Below, in pieces: positions 50,161 through 59,019 of a DNA stretch of 64,000 nucleotides. The stretch's first letter is position 1, and the number at the start of each line of letters is the position of its first letter. A program made the translations under genes and the position numbers. The notes below the pieces were generated by a model, which did not search any database, had not been told where the DNA came from, and was given only the letters and a program-made list of their open reading frames with translations. Source of the stretch: Acidobacteria bacterium Ga0074141 (lineage in GTDB: Bacteria > Acidobacteriota > Blastocatellia > Pyrinomonadales > Pyrinomonadaceae); the NCBI GenBank assembly GCA_001464665.1, contig LNDP01000024.1, positions 806,001-870,000 on the forward strand. Direction: 5' to 3'.

Positions 50161-51327
50161 TTAGCGGGCGGCGGAGGTTTGCGGGCGCGTCAACCTGGCA
50201 AGAGCTTCGGCCGCAAATGGTAAACCGCCGAGTGCTACGGAGACAAAAGTGGCGGCCCGAGTTCGGAACGCGGCGTTCCTGAGCAGCGAGCAAATGAAGA
50301 GCCTGCGGCGAAACCGCTTGGCGTAAAGCTCAGCATAAACCTGTCGTGCGTTGCCCGCGGCCGCGAGGCTTTCGGCGAGCACCGCCGAGCTTTCGATGGC
50401 CATCAGCATTCCGCTGCCGGTAAATGGATCGATGAACGAAGCTGCGTCGCCGACGGTGAAGAGCCGTTCGCCGTAGCTCAGCTCCGAGCGGCCGAACCCC
50501 TCGAATGAAACCGCCATCCAGTCCATCTCGGCTTTCGAACTAATGAGCGCATTTCGCGCGCTTGCGTTCGCATAAACAAGTTTCTCAAGTACATCCTCGA
50601 CGCGGCCGCCGACGCTTTTCACTGCCTCGCTCCGCACCAGAAAGCAATGATTGACCGCGCCGCCTTCGACGCGGTTAATTCCGCCATAGCCGCCGGGGAA
50701 AAAATGTATCTCGCAGCGGCCCGCGGCGAGCTCGGCCTCGCGAAGATGCGCCTTAAAGGCGACGAAGCCGTTCGAGCGCCTTGCCGGCCGTTCGCTGGCA
50801 TTACCTTGCGTACGCTGAAAAGCCTTGACCAGAGCCTTGCCGCGGCCGGTCGCATCGATGAAAATGTCGGCCGCGATCTCGCGCGTCCCATCGGTGGTCC
50901 GGACATCGACCGCACGCAGTTCGCCCTGCTCGGCCGTAGCCGAAGCGATCGCCGCTCCTTCAATAACCTCGACGCCGACGGCCCTCGCTCGATCTAAAAG
51001 GATCGCGTCCATCGCCGAGCGGCTCAGCCCGAGTGCCGGCTCGCCGAATGCACGGCCCGGGATCCGCACCGTACGCCCGCTGAGCGGAAAAAAGAGCGTC
51101 TCGGTTATTCGCTCGCCGCCCGCCGAAAGCATCGGCTCGAGCACGCCGAGATCGGCAAAATGCCCGAAGCACTCCGGCGAGATAAATTCGCCGCAGAGCT
51201 TGTGCCGCGGAAAGCGATCGCGCTCGATAAGCACAACGTCGCGTCCCGCCGCGGCAAGCCGAATGGCCAGGCTTGCACCTGCCGGGCCACCGCCCGCGAT
51301 CAGCACTTTACCTTCCCGTTTGTTCAT
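50161..51327 (-). CDS. FAD-dependent geranylgeranyl-reductase-like oxidoreductase
   Basis: 388 residues. The FAD-binding VLIAGGGPAGASLAIRLA starts at residue 9; RFPRHKLCGEFISPECFGHF and FTVGDAASFIDPFTGSGMLM are the further FAD motifs of the GGR/halogenase-like flavoprotein group. Members reduce isoprenoid chains or act in secondary metabolism; the substrate is not clear. It is divergent from the LACTB2-like gene (46 bp), and the palindromic TTATTATAA in the gap could serve both -10 boxes. Confidence 0.85.
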   Translation of the reverse strand: MNKREGKVLIAGGGPAGASLAIRLAAAGRDVVLIERDRFPRHKLCGEFISPECFGHFADLGVLEPMLSAGGERITETLFFPLSGRTVRIPGRAFGEPALGLSRSAMDAILLDRARAVGVEVIEGAAIASATAEQGELRAVDVRTTDGTREIAADIFIDATGRGKALVKAFQRTQGNASERPARRSNGFVAFKAHLREAELAAGRCEIHFFPGGYGGINRVEGGAVNHCFLVRSEAVKSVGGRVEDVLEKLVYANASARNALISSKAEMDWMAVSFEGFGRSELSYGERLFTVGDAASFIDPFTGSGMLMAIESSAVLAESLAAAGNARQVYAELYAKRFRRRLFICSLLRNAAFRTRAATFVSVALGGLPFAAEALARLTRPQTSAAR

Positions 51328-51373
51328 ATTGCCGCTGCCCGTTTATTATAACCCTTCGGCACGGCCCCGCATT

Positions 51374-52333
51374 ATGAAGATAACGTCGCTTTCCGTCCCA
51401 ACTCCATTTTACGTCGGCGACGTCAATGTCTATCTCATCCGCGAAGACCCGGTCACGCTCATCGACGTCGGCCCAAAGACCCGCGAGGCGGCCGAGGTTC
51501 TCCGCCGCAAACTCGCCGCCGAAGGCGTGCTTTTCTCTGACGTTCGGCGGATCGTCTTGACCCACGCTCATGAAGATCATTGCGGGCTTGCCCGGTCGAT
51601 TCGCGATGAGGCGAAAGATGCCGAGATACTCGTCCACGATTGGGAGACCGGCCATCTTTTCGGCCGGCTTGCCCGCGAGGAGCATCGCCGGCTGCTGATG
51701 CGTTCGGGTGTTCCGGAGAGCGTCTTTGACGAGATGCAGACGATGTACGAGGAGATCAGTCTGCTGACCGATTCGCTTGAGGACGGCGGCTTTCGCCCGC
51801 TTGAGGACGAGATGGAGCTTGAGTTCGAAACGGGCTCGCTCCGCGTGCTCCACACACCCGGCCACACGCCGGGCTCGTGCTCTTTTTTCCGCGAAGCGGA
51901 CCGGACGCTCGTCTGCGGCGATTGCGTCCTGAAGCGCATAACGCCCAATCCCGTGCTCTCGCCCGACCCGCTTGAGCCCGAACGCCGCTTCCGCTCGCTG
52001 CAGGAATATCTCGTCAGCCTCGCACGCCTCCGTGAACTAAAACCGACGCTCACCTATGGCGGCCACGGCGAGCCCGTTACCGATTACGAAGAGATCTTTA
52101 ACCGCTATCTGCGTGCGATAAATGAACGGCAGGCGCGCACCATCTCGCTGGCCGGCCGCGGTGGCGCGAATGCCTTTGAGGTCGCCCAGAAGCTTTTCCC
52201 CAACTCCATCGGCCACGACGTCCACCGTTTTCTCGCCATTTCAGAATCCGTCGCCCATCTCGACATGGCCCACGCCGAAGGCAAGCTCGCGCTTGAGCTC
52301 AAAGACGGCATCGAGCATTACCGCATCATTTGA
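51374..52333 (+). CDS. LACTB2-like MBL-fold hydrolase
   Basis: 319 residues from the ATG at 51374; the same frame opens far upstream but that part is antisense to the flavoprotein gene. Zinc motifs: LTHAHEDHCGLARS, HTPGHTPGSCSFF, CGDCVLKRITPNPV and YGGHGEPVTDYEEIFNRY. The last three plus a winged-helix-like C-terminal domain (EVAQKLFPNSIGHDVHRF) mark the LACTB2 group of hydrolases/endoribonucleases. Its stop overlaps the convergent desaturase-like gene by 16 nt. Confidence 0.9.
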   Translation: MKITSLSVPTPFYVGDVNVYLIREDPVTLIDVGPKTREAAEVLRRKLAAEGVLFSDVRRIVLTHAHEDHCGLARSIRDEAKDAEILVHDWETGHLFGRLAREEHRRLLMRSGVPESVFDEMQTMYEEISLLTDSLEDGGFRPLEDEMELEFETGSLRVLHTPGHTPGSCSFFREADRTLVCGDCVLKRITPNPVLSPDPLEPERRFRSLQEYLVSLARLRELKPTLTYGGHGEPVTDYEEIFNRYLRAINERQARTISLAGRGGANAFEVAQKLFPNSIGHDVHRFLAISESVAHLDMAHAEGKLALELKDGIEHYRII

Positions 52334-53196
52334 CCGCTCGTCTCGGGATAGCTATCTGCAGGGAAAACGTGCGCGTGCTTGAGACAAAGATCCTCGATCC
52401 TTCTCGAGACCGAGTTCATCTGAGCAAAACCGGGCAGGCTGCTGACCCGCTCGGTGACGGTTTTGTTCAACGTTTCTAGCGCCGAAGGTTCTGTCCCAAA
52501 TAGCCCGACGACCGAATAGCGGCAGCGGGCCTTGCCGAGAGAGCCTTCGCCGACCGGATAGTAAAAATTCTCAAGCACGAAGCGGGCAAGGCGTTGGGCC
52601 GTTTTGTTCTTTCGCAGTTCGAGTCGGGCGACGCTCCAATAAAAATTGGTATGGGCAGATTCTTCTGTAACGATCGCCCGAAGGATCTTCTCGAGTATCG
52701 GGTGGCCGGCGAGCTCGATCATCCGCCGGTAGCTTTGGGCGGTCGTCATCTCGTGAACGGCGCCGAAGGTCATATGCGTCGCCGTAAAGCGGCTGCCGGC
52801 GAGATTCGTAAGCGCGGTGATGAGCGATGTATTGATGTGATAAAAGAAGGGCACCTTCTTCCGCACATCCGTTTTCCACGCGGCTCCGGTCCGGACCCCG
52901 AGCTCATTCAAGAACATATTGATGACCTCGCCGTGCGTCACCTCCTCAATGCCCCAGCGTTCCATGAACTTGCTTATTACGGGGTCGCGGCCCGTGGGCG
53001 TTCCGCGCAGCTCTTTGTGATACATGTCGGTAAGTATCTCGACGTCGCGCATGTATTCAAGCACCGGGATCAAGCGGGGGTCGAAGGGATATCGCCGCGA
53101 CTCGTGCCACGGGATGGCGGCGATAAAGTCGTCGGTCAAGGTTCGCGGCCGGCTCTCATACCAGCGGAGTACTTCTTCTTTTGAATCGAATGACAT
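52318..53196 (-). CDS. ferritin-like diiron protein (acyl-ACP desaturase-like)
   Basis: 292 residues. Two EExxH iron-binding motifs, EEVTH in the first helix pair and EESAH in TEESAHTNFYWSVARLE, define a ferritin-like diiron centre as in soluble acyl-ACP desaturases. The start is taken at 53196 (MSFDSKEE); an in-frame ATG at 53208 adds four residues. Soluble desaturases of this type are less common in bacteria than the membrane type also found in this window (339-1196). The true substrate is unproven. Confidence 0.75.
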   Translation of the reverse strand: MSFDSKEEVLRWYESRPRTLTDDFIAAIPWHESRRYPFDPRLIPVLEYMRDVEILTDMYHKELRGTPTGRDPVISKFMERWGIEEVTHGEVINMFLNELGVRTGAAWKTDVRKKVPFFYHINTSLITALTNLAGSRFTATHMTFGAVHEMTTAQSYRRMIELAGHPILEKILRAIVTEESAHTNFYWSVARLELRKNKTAQRLARFVLENFYYPVGEGSLGKARCRYSVVGLFGTEPSALETLNKTVTERVSSLPGFAQMNSVSRRIEDLCLKHAHVFPADSYPETSGQMMR

Positions 53197-53275
53197 TGCA
53201 GGTCTCAAATTCGCTTTGGGGGCTATAGCAAGGCAAATAGCGGGAAGCCGATTTTTGCGGCACGATAAAATTCGC

Positions 53276-53281
53276 TATACT
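53276..53281 (+). promoter_or_regulatory. -10 box (TATACT) upstream of the TolB-like gene
   Basis: GCTATACT, about 45 nt before the ATG at 53327; a weak TTTGCG -35 lies 16 nt further up. Confidence 0.4.
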
Positions 53282-53326
53282 TTTTCTTATAGATTCGACC
53301 CGACCGGGCTCGAACACAAAGACATT

Positions 53327-54373
53327 ATGCCCAAATTTGCTTTTCTCTTACTAGTCCTATTTCTTTTTGCGTCCGCAACGGTTGCACAGACCACTGACCT
53401 TTCGGTGACCGGCGAGAAGCGGTTGCGGAATATCAAGCAGCTGACCAACGGCGGCGAGAACGCTGAGGCGTACTTTTCGAGCGATGGAAAACAGCTTATC
53501 TTTCAGTCAAAACGCGACGGCCGCCAGTGTGATCAGATCTACACGATGAACATCGATGGCTCGAACGTCCGCATGGTCTCGACCGGGAAGGGACGCACGA
53601 CCTGCTCCTATTTCCACAAGGGCGGCAAAAAGATCGTTTATTCGTCCACGCATCTGAGCAGCGACGATTGCCCGCGGAGCCCGGATTTTTCGCAAGGGTA
53701 CGTATGGGCGATCTACCCGACGTTCGAGATCTTTTCAGCGAACGCCGATGGCACCAAGATCAAACGCTTGACCAATTCGAAAAGTTACGACGCCGAGGCG
53801 ACCATCTCGCCGGACGGCAAACGGATCGTCTTTACCTCGACCCGCGACGGCGACCTTGATATTTACACGATGGACATCAACGGCAAAAACGTTAAGCGGC
53901 TGACTACGGAGCTCGGCTACGACGGCGGCCCGTTCTTTTCGCCCGACGGCAAACAGATCGTCTATCGTGCCTATCACCCGAAGACCGAAGCCGAGATCAC
54001 CAGGTATAAGGATCGGCTCAAAAATGACCTTATCGAGCCGAACAACTTTGAGATCTGGGTGATGAATGCCGATGGCAGCAACAAGCGGCAGGTAACAAAG
54101 CTTGGTGCCGCGTCGTTCGCCCCTTTCTACACACCGGACGGGAGGTCGATCATCTTTTCGACCAACTACTTTGCAAAGGATCCGCGAAAGAGAAACTTCG
54201 ACCTCGCAATGATCAATGTGGACGGCACGGGGCTTGAGCAGGTGACCTTCAACGAAACGTTTGACGGCTTCCCGATGTTCTCGCCCGACGGCAAGAAGCT
54301 CGTCTTTGCCTCGAACCGCAACGCGGCGAAGGAAGGCGACACCAATGTCTTTATCGCTGATTGGGTGAAGTAG
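53327..54373 (+). CDS. secreted TolB-like beta-propeller protein
   Basis: 348 residues from the ATG at 53327 with a signal peptide (PKFAFLLLVLFLFASATVAQ); a longer frame is antisense to the previous gene. The mature part is PD40/WD40-like blades each with SPDGKxIVF/YRA-type strands: SSDGKQLIFQSKRDG, SPDGKRIVFTSTRDG, SPDGKQIVYRA, TPDGRSIIFSTN, SPDGKKLVFASNRN. Such propellers resemble TolB but here no Pal or TolA lies nearby; a substrate-binding or dipeptidyl-peptidase-like role is possible. The catalytic peptidase domain is absent. Confidence 0.85.
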   Translation: MPKFAFLLLVLFLFASATVAQTTDLSVTGEKRLRNIKQLTNGGENAEAYFSSDGKQLIFQSKRDGRQCDQIYTMNIDGSNVRMVSTGKGRTTCSYFHKGGKKIVYSSTHLSSDDCPRSPDFSQGYVWAIYPTFEIFSANADGTKIKRLTNSKSYDAEATISPDGKRIVFTSTRDGDLDIYTMDINGKNVKRLTTELGYDGGPFFSPDGKQIVYRAYHPKTEAEITRYKDRLKNDLIEPNNFEIWVMNADGSNKRQVTKLGAASFAPFYTPDGRSIIFSTNYFAKDPRKRNFDLAMINVDGTGLEQVTFNETFDGFPMFSPDGKKLVFASNRNAAKEGDTNVFIADWVK

Positions 54374-54379
54374 CCGCTA

Positions 54380-54400
54380 GTAAATCGTGAATCGTAAATA
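54380..54400 (+). repeat. heptamer array GTAAATC
   Basis: GTAAATC, GTGAATC, GTAAATA directly after the TolB-like stop, the same unit type as the 16953 array in element A. Confidence 0.75.
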
Positions 54401-54401
54401 G

Positions 54402-54435
54402 AAAGGGAAGCCCGAGCGATGCCGGACTTCCCTTT
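54402..54435. terminator. intrinsic terminator between convergent genes
   Basis: AAAGGGAAG (54402-54410) pairs with CTTCCCTTT (54427-54435), extended by CCG/CGG past a one-base mismatch; six T residues follow on the plus strand. The other side is A-rich, so it may also act for the minus-strand HEAT-cyclophilin gene ending at 54456. Confidence 0.75.
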
Positions 54436-54455
54436 TTTCTTTACACCTCGCGATA

Positions 54456-56669
54456 CTACTTTTCAATAATGCGAACGGTCTGGATCTTATCGCCGCGGGC
54501 GATCTTATCTACCACGGCCATATCCTTTTCACTCATGCGGCCAAAGACCGTGTAGCCGCCGTCAAGGTGCGGCTGCGGTGCATGGGTGACGAACCACTGC
54601 GAGCCGCCGGTGTCTTTGCCGCTGAGCGCCATGCCAACGGCTCCGCGGTCGTAAGGCACCATGTTCACCTCGCAGCGGATGGTCCAACCTGGGCCGCCTG
54701 TGCCATCGCCCCGCGGGTCGCCATCCTGCATAACGAAGTTCGGAACCACGCGATGAACCTCTAGCCCGTCGAAGTATTTTGAATTCGCGAGACGGATGAA
54801 GTTATCAACCGTCAGCGGAGCATCATCCGGCAAAAGCTCGATGGTAAAAGTGCCTTTTAGGGTCGTGAGCTCCGTCCGCACGGTTCCATTTTTTCTGGCG
54901 GCCGCTCGGCGATAATCGCTCTCGGTGTTGAGCACCTGGCCGAGCCTTGTGCCCTTGCCCGCATACCGGCGAACGCGGAGAAGATCGGTGCGGTCGATGT
55001 TCTTCAATATCGGTGAAAGCTCGCGGCCTTTGTATGCCTCGTCGTTGAGCATCTGATGAACGCGGCGGCGGATCAGGTTATCCGGTGAACCGGCAGCGAT
55101 ATCGAGTACCGAAAGAGCTTCATTCTTGTTCAGCTTGAAGAGGGCGTTCATCGCGGCGAGTGCGGCGTCGTTCTCGTTCGGGTCGTTCATTATGGCGTAT
55201 TCGGCGGCGTTCTTAAGCGCATCGAGGCTCGCGTCCGTGGCGGGCCGGTCGCCGAGCAGCGACGCCGCTGCCGTTCGGATCTGAACATCAGGATTGCGAA
55301 GCGCCAGCCGCAAGATCTCATCGAGGCTATCGGTCCCAAAACGAGCAAACGCCCGGAGCGTATCCGGTGCCGCAAGGATCGCCTCCGGCTCTTCTTTCGC
55401 GTCCGCCTCGGCCATCGCCCTCGCGAGCGGCTCAAGCACGACCGGAGCCTCGGCCTTCAGCTTTTTGCTATCTTCCGTTTGCGGTTCGATGCCGGCAAAT
55501 TCGCCGACGATCAACGCGAGCGTCCGATATTGCTTCCAGCTCGTAAGCTCGGGCGCATCGCCATCACCTTTCGCAGGGGCGATCCGGACGCGGGCAACAT
55601 AGACCTCTGCGGTCGCACCTTTATCGAGCGTTGCAAATTCCTTGAAGAGCTTTAGCGCCGCCTCATTAAAGCTCCCGGGAATGATCTGCCCGAGAGCGAC
55701 TGCGACCTCAACGAACTCACCGTGCTCGGCAGGGACGAGGCCATCGCGGAGCGAACGCTTATAATCGGCAAGCACCATTGTGCCGTGGGTGATCAGCGGT
55801 TCAACAGCTTTCGGTTCCTTCAACGCACCCAACGAACGTATCGCCGAAACACGGACGCGGCTGTCGGCATCCGATGTGGACGATTTGATCAGCAGGTCGG
55901 TTGCCGTCTTGTCCTCGGCCGCTCCGAGCAGGCGAGCGGCGTTGGCCCGGACGATCGGCTCAGAGCTTTTCGAGAGAAGCTCGCGGGCTTTTTCGCTCGC
56001 GACCTTTGAACGAAGCCGGGTGAGCGTGTTTAGCGCGTCAGCGACAACCCGCGGATCCGAATGTCCAAGAAATGGCACCACCGCTGCTTCACCGCCGTCC
56101 GGCCTCGCCCGCAAAATGGCCGTTATACCGAGCCGGATCGTCTCGACGGAATACTCGTTGCGGCTCGCTTCCGGTCTTGCATTTTCTGAGATCAGCACCA
56201 ACTGGACGAGTTGACCGAGAATCTTTGATCTCGGGTCCCCCGCATTTGCCGCCGCGATCTTGCCGGCCGCCTCCAGCAGTCGACCGCGGACGTTCGCTTT
56301 TCCGTCGATCGGTCGCTGGGGTTTTATCGCTTCGCGTAAAGCGTCGCCGATCGCATCTGTGGCGTCAGTCGATTCGATCTCGCCAAGAGCAAAGGCAGCC
56401 ATCTCGCGGACCTCGATCGCGGGGTCGTTTGCCAACAACTCTGCAAGCGGCTTTACCGCGGCCGCATCGCCGATCCGCCCGGCCGCAAGCGCGGCATGGC
56501 GGCGAACCTCTGCTTCTTTGTGCTTGAGCAGGTCACCGATAGCAGCGTCGTATCGGAGCTCGTCCTCGGCACGCAGAATCTGGATCTCGATGGTTATCGG
56601 TATCTCGGCGATCGCAGCGGCCGACAACAGGACGACCGCAAGAAATATTGAAACAAGGTTTTTGAACAT
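54456..56669 (-). CDS. secreted HEAT-repeat / cyclophilin fusion
   Basis: 737 residues with a signal peptide (LVSIFLAVVLLSAAAIA). Residues ~30-550 are HEAT-type helical repeats (VRRHAALAAGRIGDAAAVKP, VREMAAFALGEIESTDATDA, VRVSAIRSLGALKEPKAVEP). The last ~170 residues are a cyclophilin-type prolyl isomerase: FTIELLPDDAPLTVDNFIRL, FDGLEVHRVVPNFVMQDGDP, SQWFVTHAPQPHLDGGYTVF. The catalytic FHR...Q core is HRVVPNFVMQ. Likely a periplasmic folding factor with a large protein-binding scaffold; the fusion order is unusual. Confidence 0.9.
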   Translation of the reverse strand: MFKNLVSIFLAVVLLSAAAIAEIPITIEIQILRAEDELRYDAAIGDLLKHKEAEVRRHAALAAGRIGDAAAVKPLAELLANDPAIEVREMAAFALGEIESTDATDAIGDALREAIKPQRPIDGKANVRGRLLEAAGKIAAANAGDPRSKILGQLVQLVLISENARPEASRNEYSVETIRLGITAILRARPDGGEAAVVPFLGHSDPRVVADALNTLTRLRSKVASEKARELLSKSSEPIVRANAARLLGAAEDKTATDLLIKSSTSDADSRVRVSAIRSLGALKEPKAVEPLITHGTMVLADYKRSLRDGLVPAEHGEFVEVAVALGQIIPGSFNEAALKLFKEFATLDKGATAEVYVARVRIAPAKGDGDAPELTSWKQYRTLALIVGEFAGIEPQTEDSKKLKAEAPVVLEPLARAMAEADAKEEPEAILAAPDTLRAFARFGTDSLDEILRLALRNPDVQIRTAAASLLGDRPATDASLDALKNAAEYAIMNDPNENDAALAAMNALFKLNKNEALSVLDIAAGSPDNLIRRRVHQMLNDEAYKGRELSPILKNIDRTDLLRVRRYAGKGTRLGQVLNTESDYRRAAARKNGTVRTELTTLKGTFTIELLPDDAPLTVDNFIRLANSKYFDGLEVHRVVPNFVMQDGDPRGDGTGGPGWTIRCEVNMVPYDRGAVGMALSGKDTGGSQWFVTHAPQPHLDGGYTVFGRMSEKDMAVVDKIARGDKIQTVRIIEK

Positions 56670-56676
56670 TTGAAAT

Positions 56677-57111
56677 TTACTGGCTCGAACCGGCCTCGAT
56701 TATCGCGAAGGTGGTTGTGATCATGGCCGTCGGGCGGACGGTGGCGGCGACGGAGCAATACTTGCCGTCTGAAAGCTCGATCGCCCGGGCGACCGCCGCT
56801 TCCGAAACGCCGCGGCCTTGCACGATATGGTGGACGTGAAACGTCTCATATTTTCGCGGGTGTTCCTCGGCCCGCTCGCCGCTGACCTCAACGCGGTAAT
56901 CGGTGACGTCCTGCCGCTTCTTCAATAAGATCGAAATGACATCGGCGGCAGTACACGCCGCGACCGAGACGAGCAAGAGCTCCATCGGCGTCGGGGCCGC
57001 TTTCCTATCTCCTTTAGTATCAATAGCAAACGAGTGTCCGCTCGGGCTTGTTCCGATCAGCATCTCGTCGCCTGCGTAACGGATGACCGCCTTTATCGGC
57101 GTTGATGACAT
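56677..57111 (-). CDS. OsmC-family protein
   Basis: 144 residues from the ATG at 57111, with GGGGAG upstream; the frame opens at 57261 but only the shorter product matches. APTPMELLLVSVAACTAADV supplies the buried catalytic Cys and AATVRPTAMITTTF the second-Cys region, where the usual Cys may be that in GKYCSVAAT. OsmC/Ohr proteins reduce organic hydroperoxides. An extended -10 box (TGCTAAGAT) is at 57150-57158 on the minus strand. Confidence 0.9.
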   Translation of the reverse strand: MSSTPIKAVIRYAGDEMLIGTSPSGHSFAIDTKGDRKAAPTPMELLLVSVAACTAADVISILLKKRQDVTDYRVEVSGERAEEHPRKYETFHVHHIVQGRGVSEAAVARAIELSDGKYCSVAATVRPTAMITTTFAIIEAGSSQ

Positions 57112-57149
57112 AGTTTCTTTACTCCCCTTTTTCCCGAATTTGTAAGAAA

Positions 57150-57155
57150 ATCTTA
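57150..57155 (-). promoter_or_regulatory. extended -10 box (TGCTAAGAT) for osmC
   Basis: The minus-strand string TGTGCTAAGATTTTC lies 38 nt before the ATG and is shared with the YggX-like promoter at 26104. Both genes belong to oxidative-stress families, so a common regulator is conceivable. Confidence 0.45.
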
Positions 57156-57276
57156 GCACAGCAGAGCGTTGAGGTGCTTCGCAAGAGAATTTGAACAACT
57201 TGCGGTATAAAAAATGCTTCAAACGCGATGAGGGATGCGTGTGTCTTTTCCGAGGACGCACGAAGACGGTGAGATT

Positions 57277-58935
57277 ATGAAACGGTTTTTCAACAGCTCG
57301 GTCGCCGCGATGCTTTTTGCGGCAATTGTTTTTGGCTTTGCTTCGAGTGCCTCGGCCCAGCAGCCGAATGAACGCGAGGTCCGCGATACGGTCAGGAGCC
57401 TTTTGTCCAAGATCGACGATCTGGACATGACGCTCAACTTTCAGCTAAGAAGCAACTCAGCCTCGCGGGCGGTCCGCGATGAGGCAAGCTCGGGCATAGA
57501 CGCACTCAAGAATGCCGTCAACACCTTCAACGATAATCTCGGTCTTCGCCGCGAGAACCGCAGCGACATCGAACAGATCGTCACGGCCGGCGCTGACATT
57601 GCCGGATTTCTCGAGGCAAATCCTCAGAACCGCAGGATCGTATCTACATGGACGGACGCGCGGACGTTGATCGAACGGCTTGCCGCTTATTATGGCGTTC
57701 GACCGGATTGGAATGGACGCACCTCCAATGTTTCTAACCAGAGCTCGGACGCGGACGATTACGGGTACCAGCCAACTGGCGGAGCCATCTCGCCCGGGCT
57801 CACCGGAACCTACAGGCTTGACGCCGGACGGAGCGAAAAGGCGGCGGAGATCGTCGCCGATGTTAATGTTAATGCAAACGATCGGGCCGATCTTGAATCG
57901 AAGCTCGACGCACCGCAATCGATCGCATTGCTCGTACGAGGTAGCGAGGTTACGCTCGCCACGACGAACGCAGACCCGGTGACTTTCGTCGCCGATGGCC
58001 GCGAACGGTCTGAAAATTCGGGCGGCCGAACGGTTCGGCTGCGAGCCACGCTTCGCGGCGATGAGATGACCATCTCAAGCCTTGGCGGCGAGACGGATTA
58101 CACGATCATCTTCACCTCGGTCGACAACGGCCGCGGGCTCAAGGTTACGCGGCGGATCACGACCGATTACCTTGCCGAAACCGTTTTTGCCGACAGCTAT
58201 TACCAGAAGACCGAGCAGACTGCGGGCTTGGGAATCGATAGCTCCGTGCAGACAGATGTCGTTGCCGTTGATCCGGACGACGGTGGATATAGCGACACCG
58301 ACGGCGGCTACTCGAGCAACGACAGAGACGACCGAGTCGGTGCGAACAGCCCGAACCCGACGCTCAGCAAGCCGCGGAACGGTCAATTTATTGTGCCGAA
58401 TGGAACGGTCGTCACGGGCGTTCTTGATACCGAGATCGACACAAAGGCCTCGCAAAACAACGACCGGTTTAAGCTGACGGTCCAGGGACCGATGGAATTT
58501 CGCGGGGCCGTGATCGAGGGGTATATCACGGGTGTTGGACGCTCGGGACAGGTCTCGGGCCGGTCAAATGTGACCTTTAATTTTGAGCGGATAACGCTCC
58601 GCGACGGACGTGCCTATGACTTTGCGGGGTCGCTGACAGGCATCCGCGATGAACGCGGAAAAGAAGTAAAGGTTGATACCGAAGGCACGGCCCAGGGCGA
58701 TAGCCAAACGAAAGAAACGGCAAAACGCGGCGGAATCGGAGCAGGCATCGGTGCGATCATTGGCGCGATCGCCGGCGGCGGCAAAGGCGCAGTCATCGGT
58801 GCGATCATCGGCGGCGGTGCCGGTGCAGGTTCGGTCGCAGTAATGGGCCGAGACGACGTTAGGCTGATGCCGGGTTCGACGATGACGGTGATTTCATCGT
58901 CGCCAGTTCGCGATAGTAGCAATTCGCAGAACTAA
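57277..58935 (+). CDS. secreted protein with C-terminal glycine-zipper, unknown
   Basis: 552 residues from the ATG at 57277, giving a signal peptide (SSVAAMLFAAIVFGFASSAS); a longer in-frame start at 57235 hides it. The N-terminal ~110 residues are helical, the middle is beta-rich (FKLTVQGPMEFRGAVIEGYI, VTFNFERITLRDGRAYDFAG), and the C-terminus has a run of GxxxG units (GGIGAGIGAIIGAIAGGGKG, VIGAIIGGGAGAGSVAVMG), the glycine-zipper arrangement of outer-membrane lipoprotein-like proteins. No family assigned. Confidence 0.75.
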   Translation: MKRFFNSSVAAMLFAAIVFGFASSASAQQPNEREVRDTVRSLLSKIDDLDMTLNFQLRSNSASRAVRDEASSGIDALKNAVNTFNDNLGLRRENRSDIEQIVTAGADIAGFLEANPQNRRIVSTWTDARTLIERLAAYYGVRPDWNGRTSNVSNQSSDADDYGYQPTGGAISPGLTGTYRLDAGRSEKAAEIVADVNVNANDRADLESKLDAPQSIALLVRGSEVTLATTNADPVTFVADGRERSENSGGRTVRLRATLRGDEMTISSLGGETDYTIIFTSVDNGRGLKVTRRITTDYLAETVFADSYYQKTEQTAGLGIDSSVQTDVVAVDPDDGGYSDTDGGYSSNDRDDRVGANSPNPTLSKPRNGQFIVPNGTVVTGVLDTEIDTKASQNNDRFKLTVQGPMEFRGAVIEGYITGVGRSGQVSGRSNVTFNFERITLRDGRAYDFAGSLTGIRDERGKEVKVDTEGTAQGDSQTKETAKRGGIGAGIGAIIGAIAGGGKGAVIGAIIGGGAGAGSVAVMGRDDVRLMPGSTMTVISSSPVRDSSNSQN

Positions 58936-59019
58936 GAAGACCGTTCAACCAAAGAGACGCGGGCGGGAGCTAAACTCCCGCCCATTTTTTTGCGCATTGA
59001 GTTATGTTTTAATCGCAGG

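Noticed and set aside
50825-51373. N-terminal extension of the LACTB2-like hydrolase
   Set aside because: It lies antisense to the flavoprotein gene and adds low-complexity Ser/Arg sequence unlike the family.
53024-53326. N-terminal extension of the TolB-like protein
   Set aside because: It lies antisense to the diiron gene and would hide a clear signal peptide.
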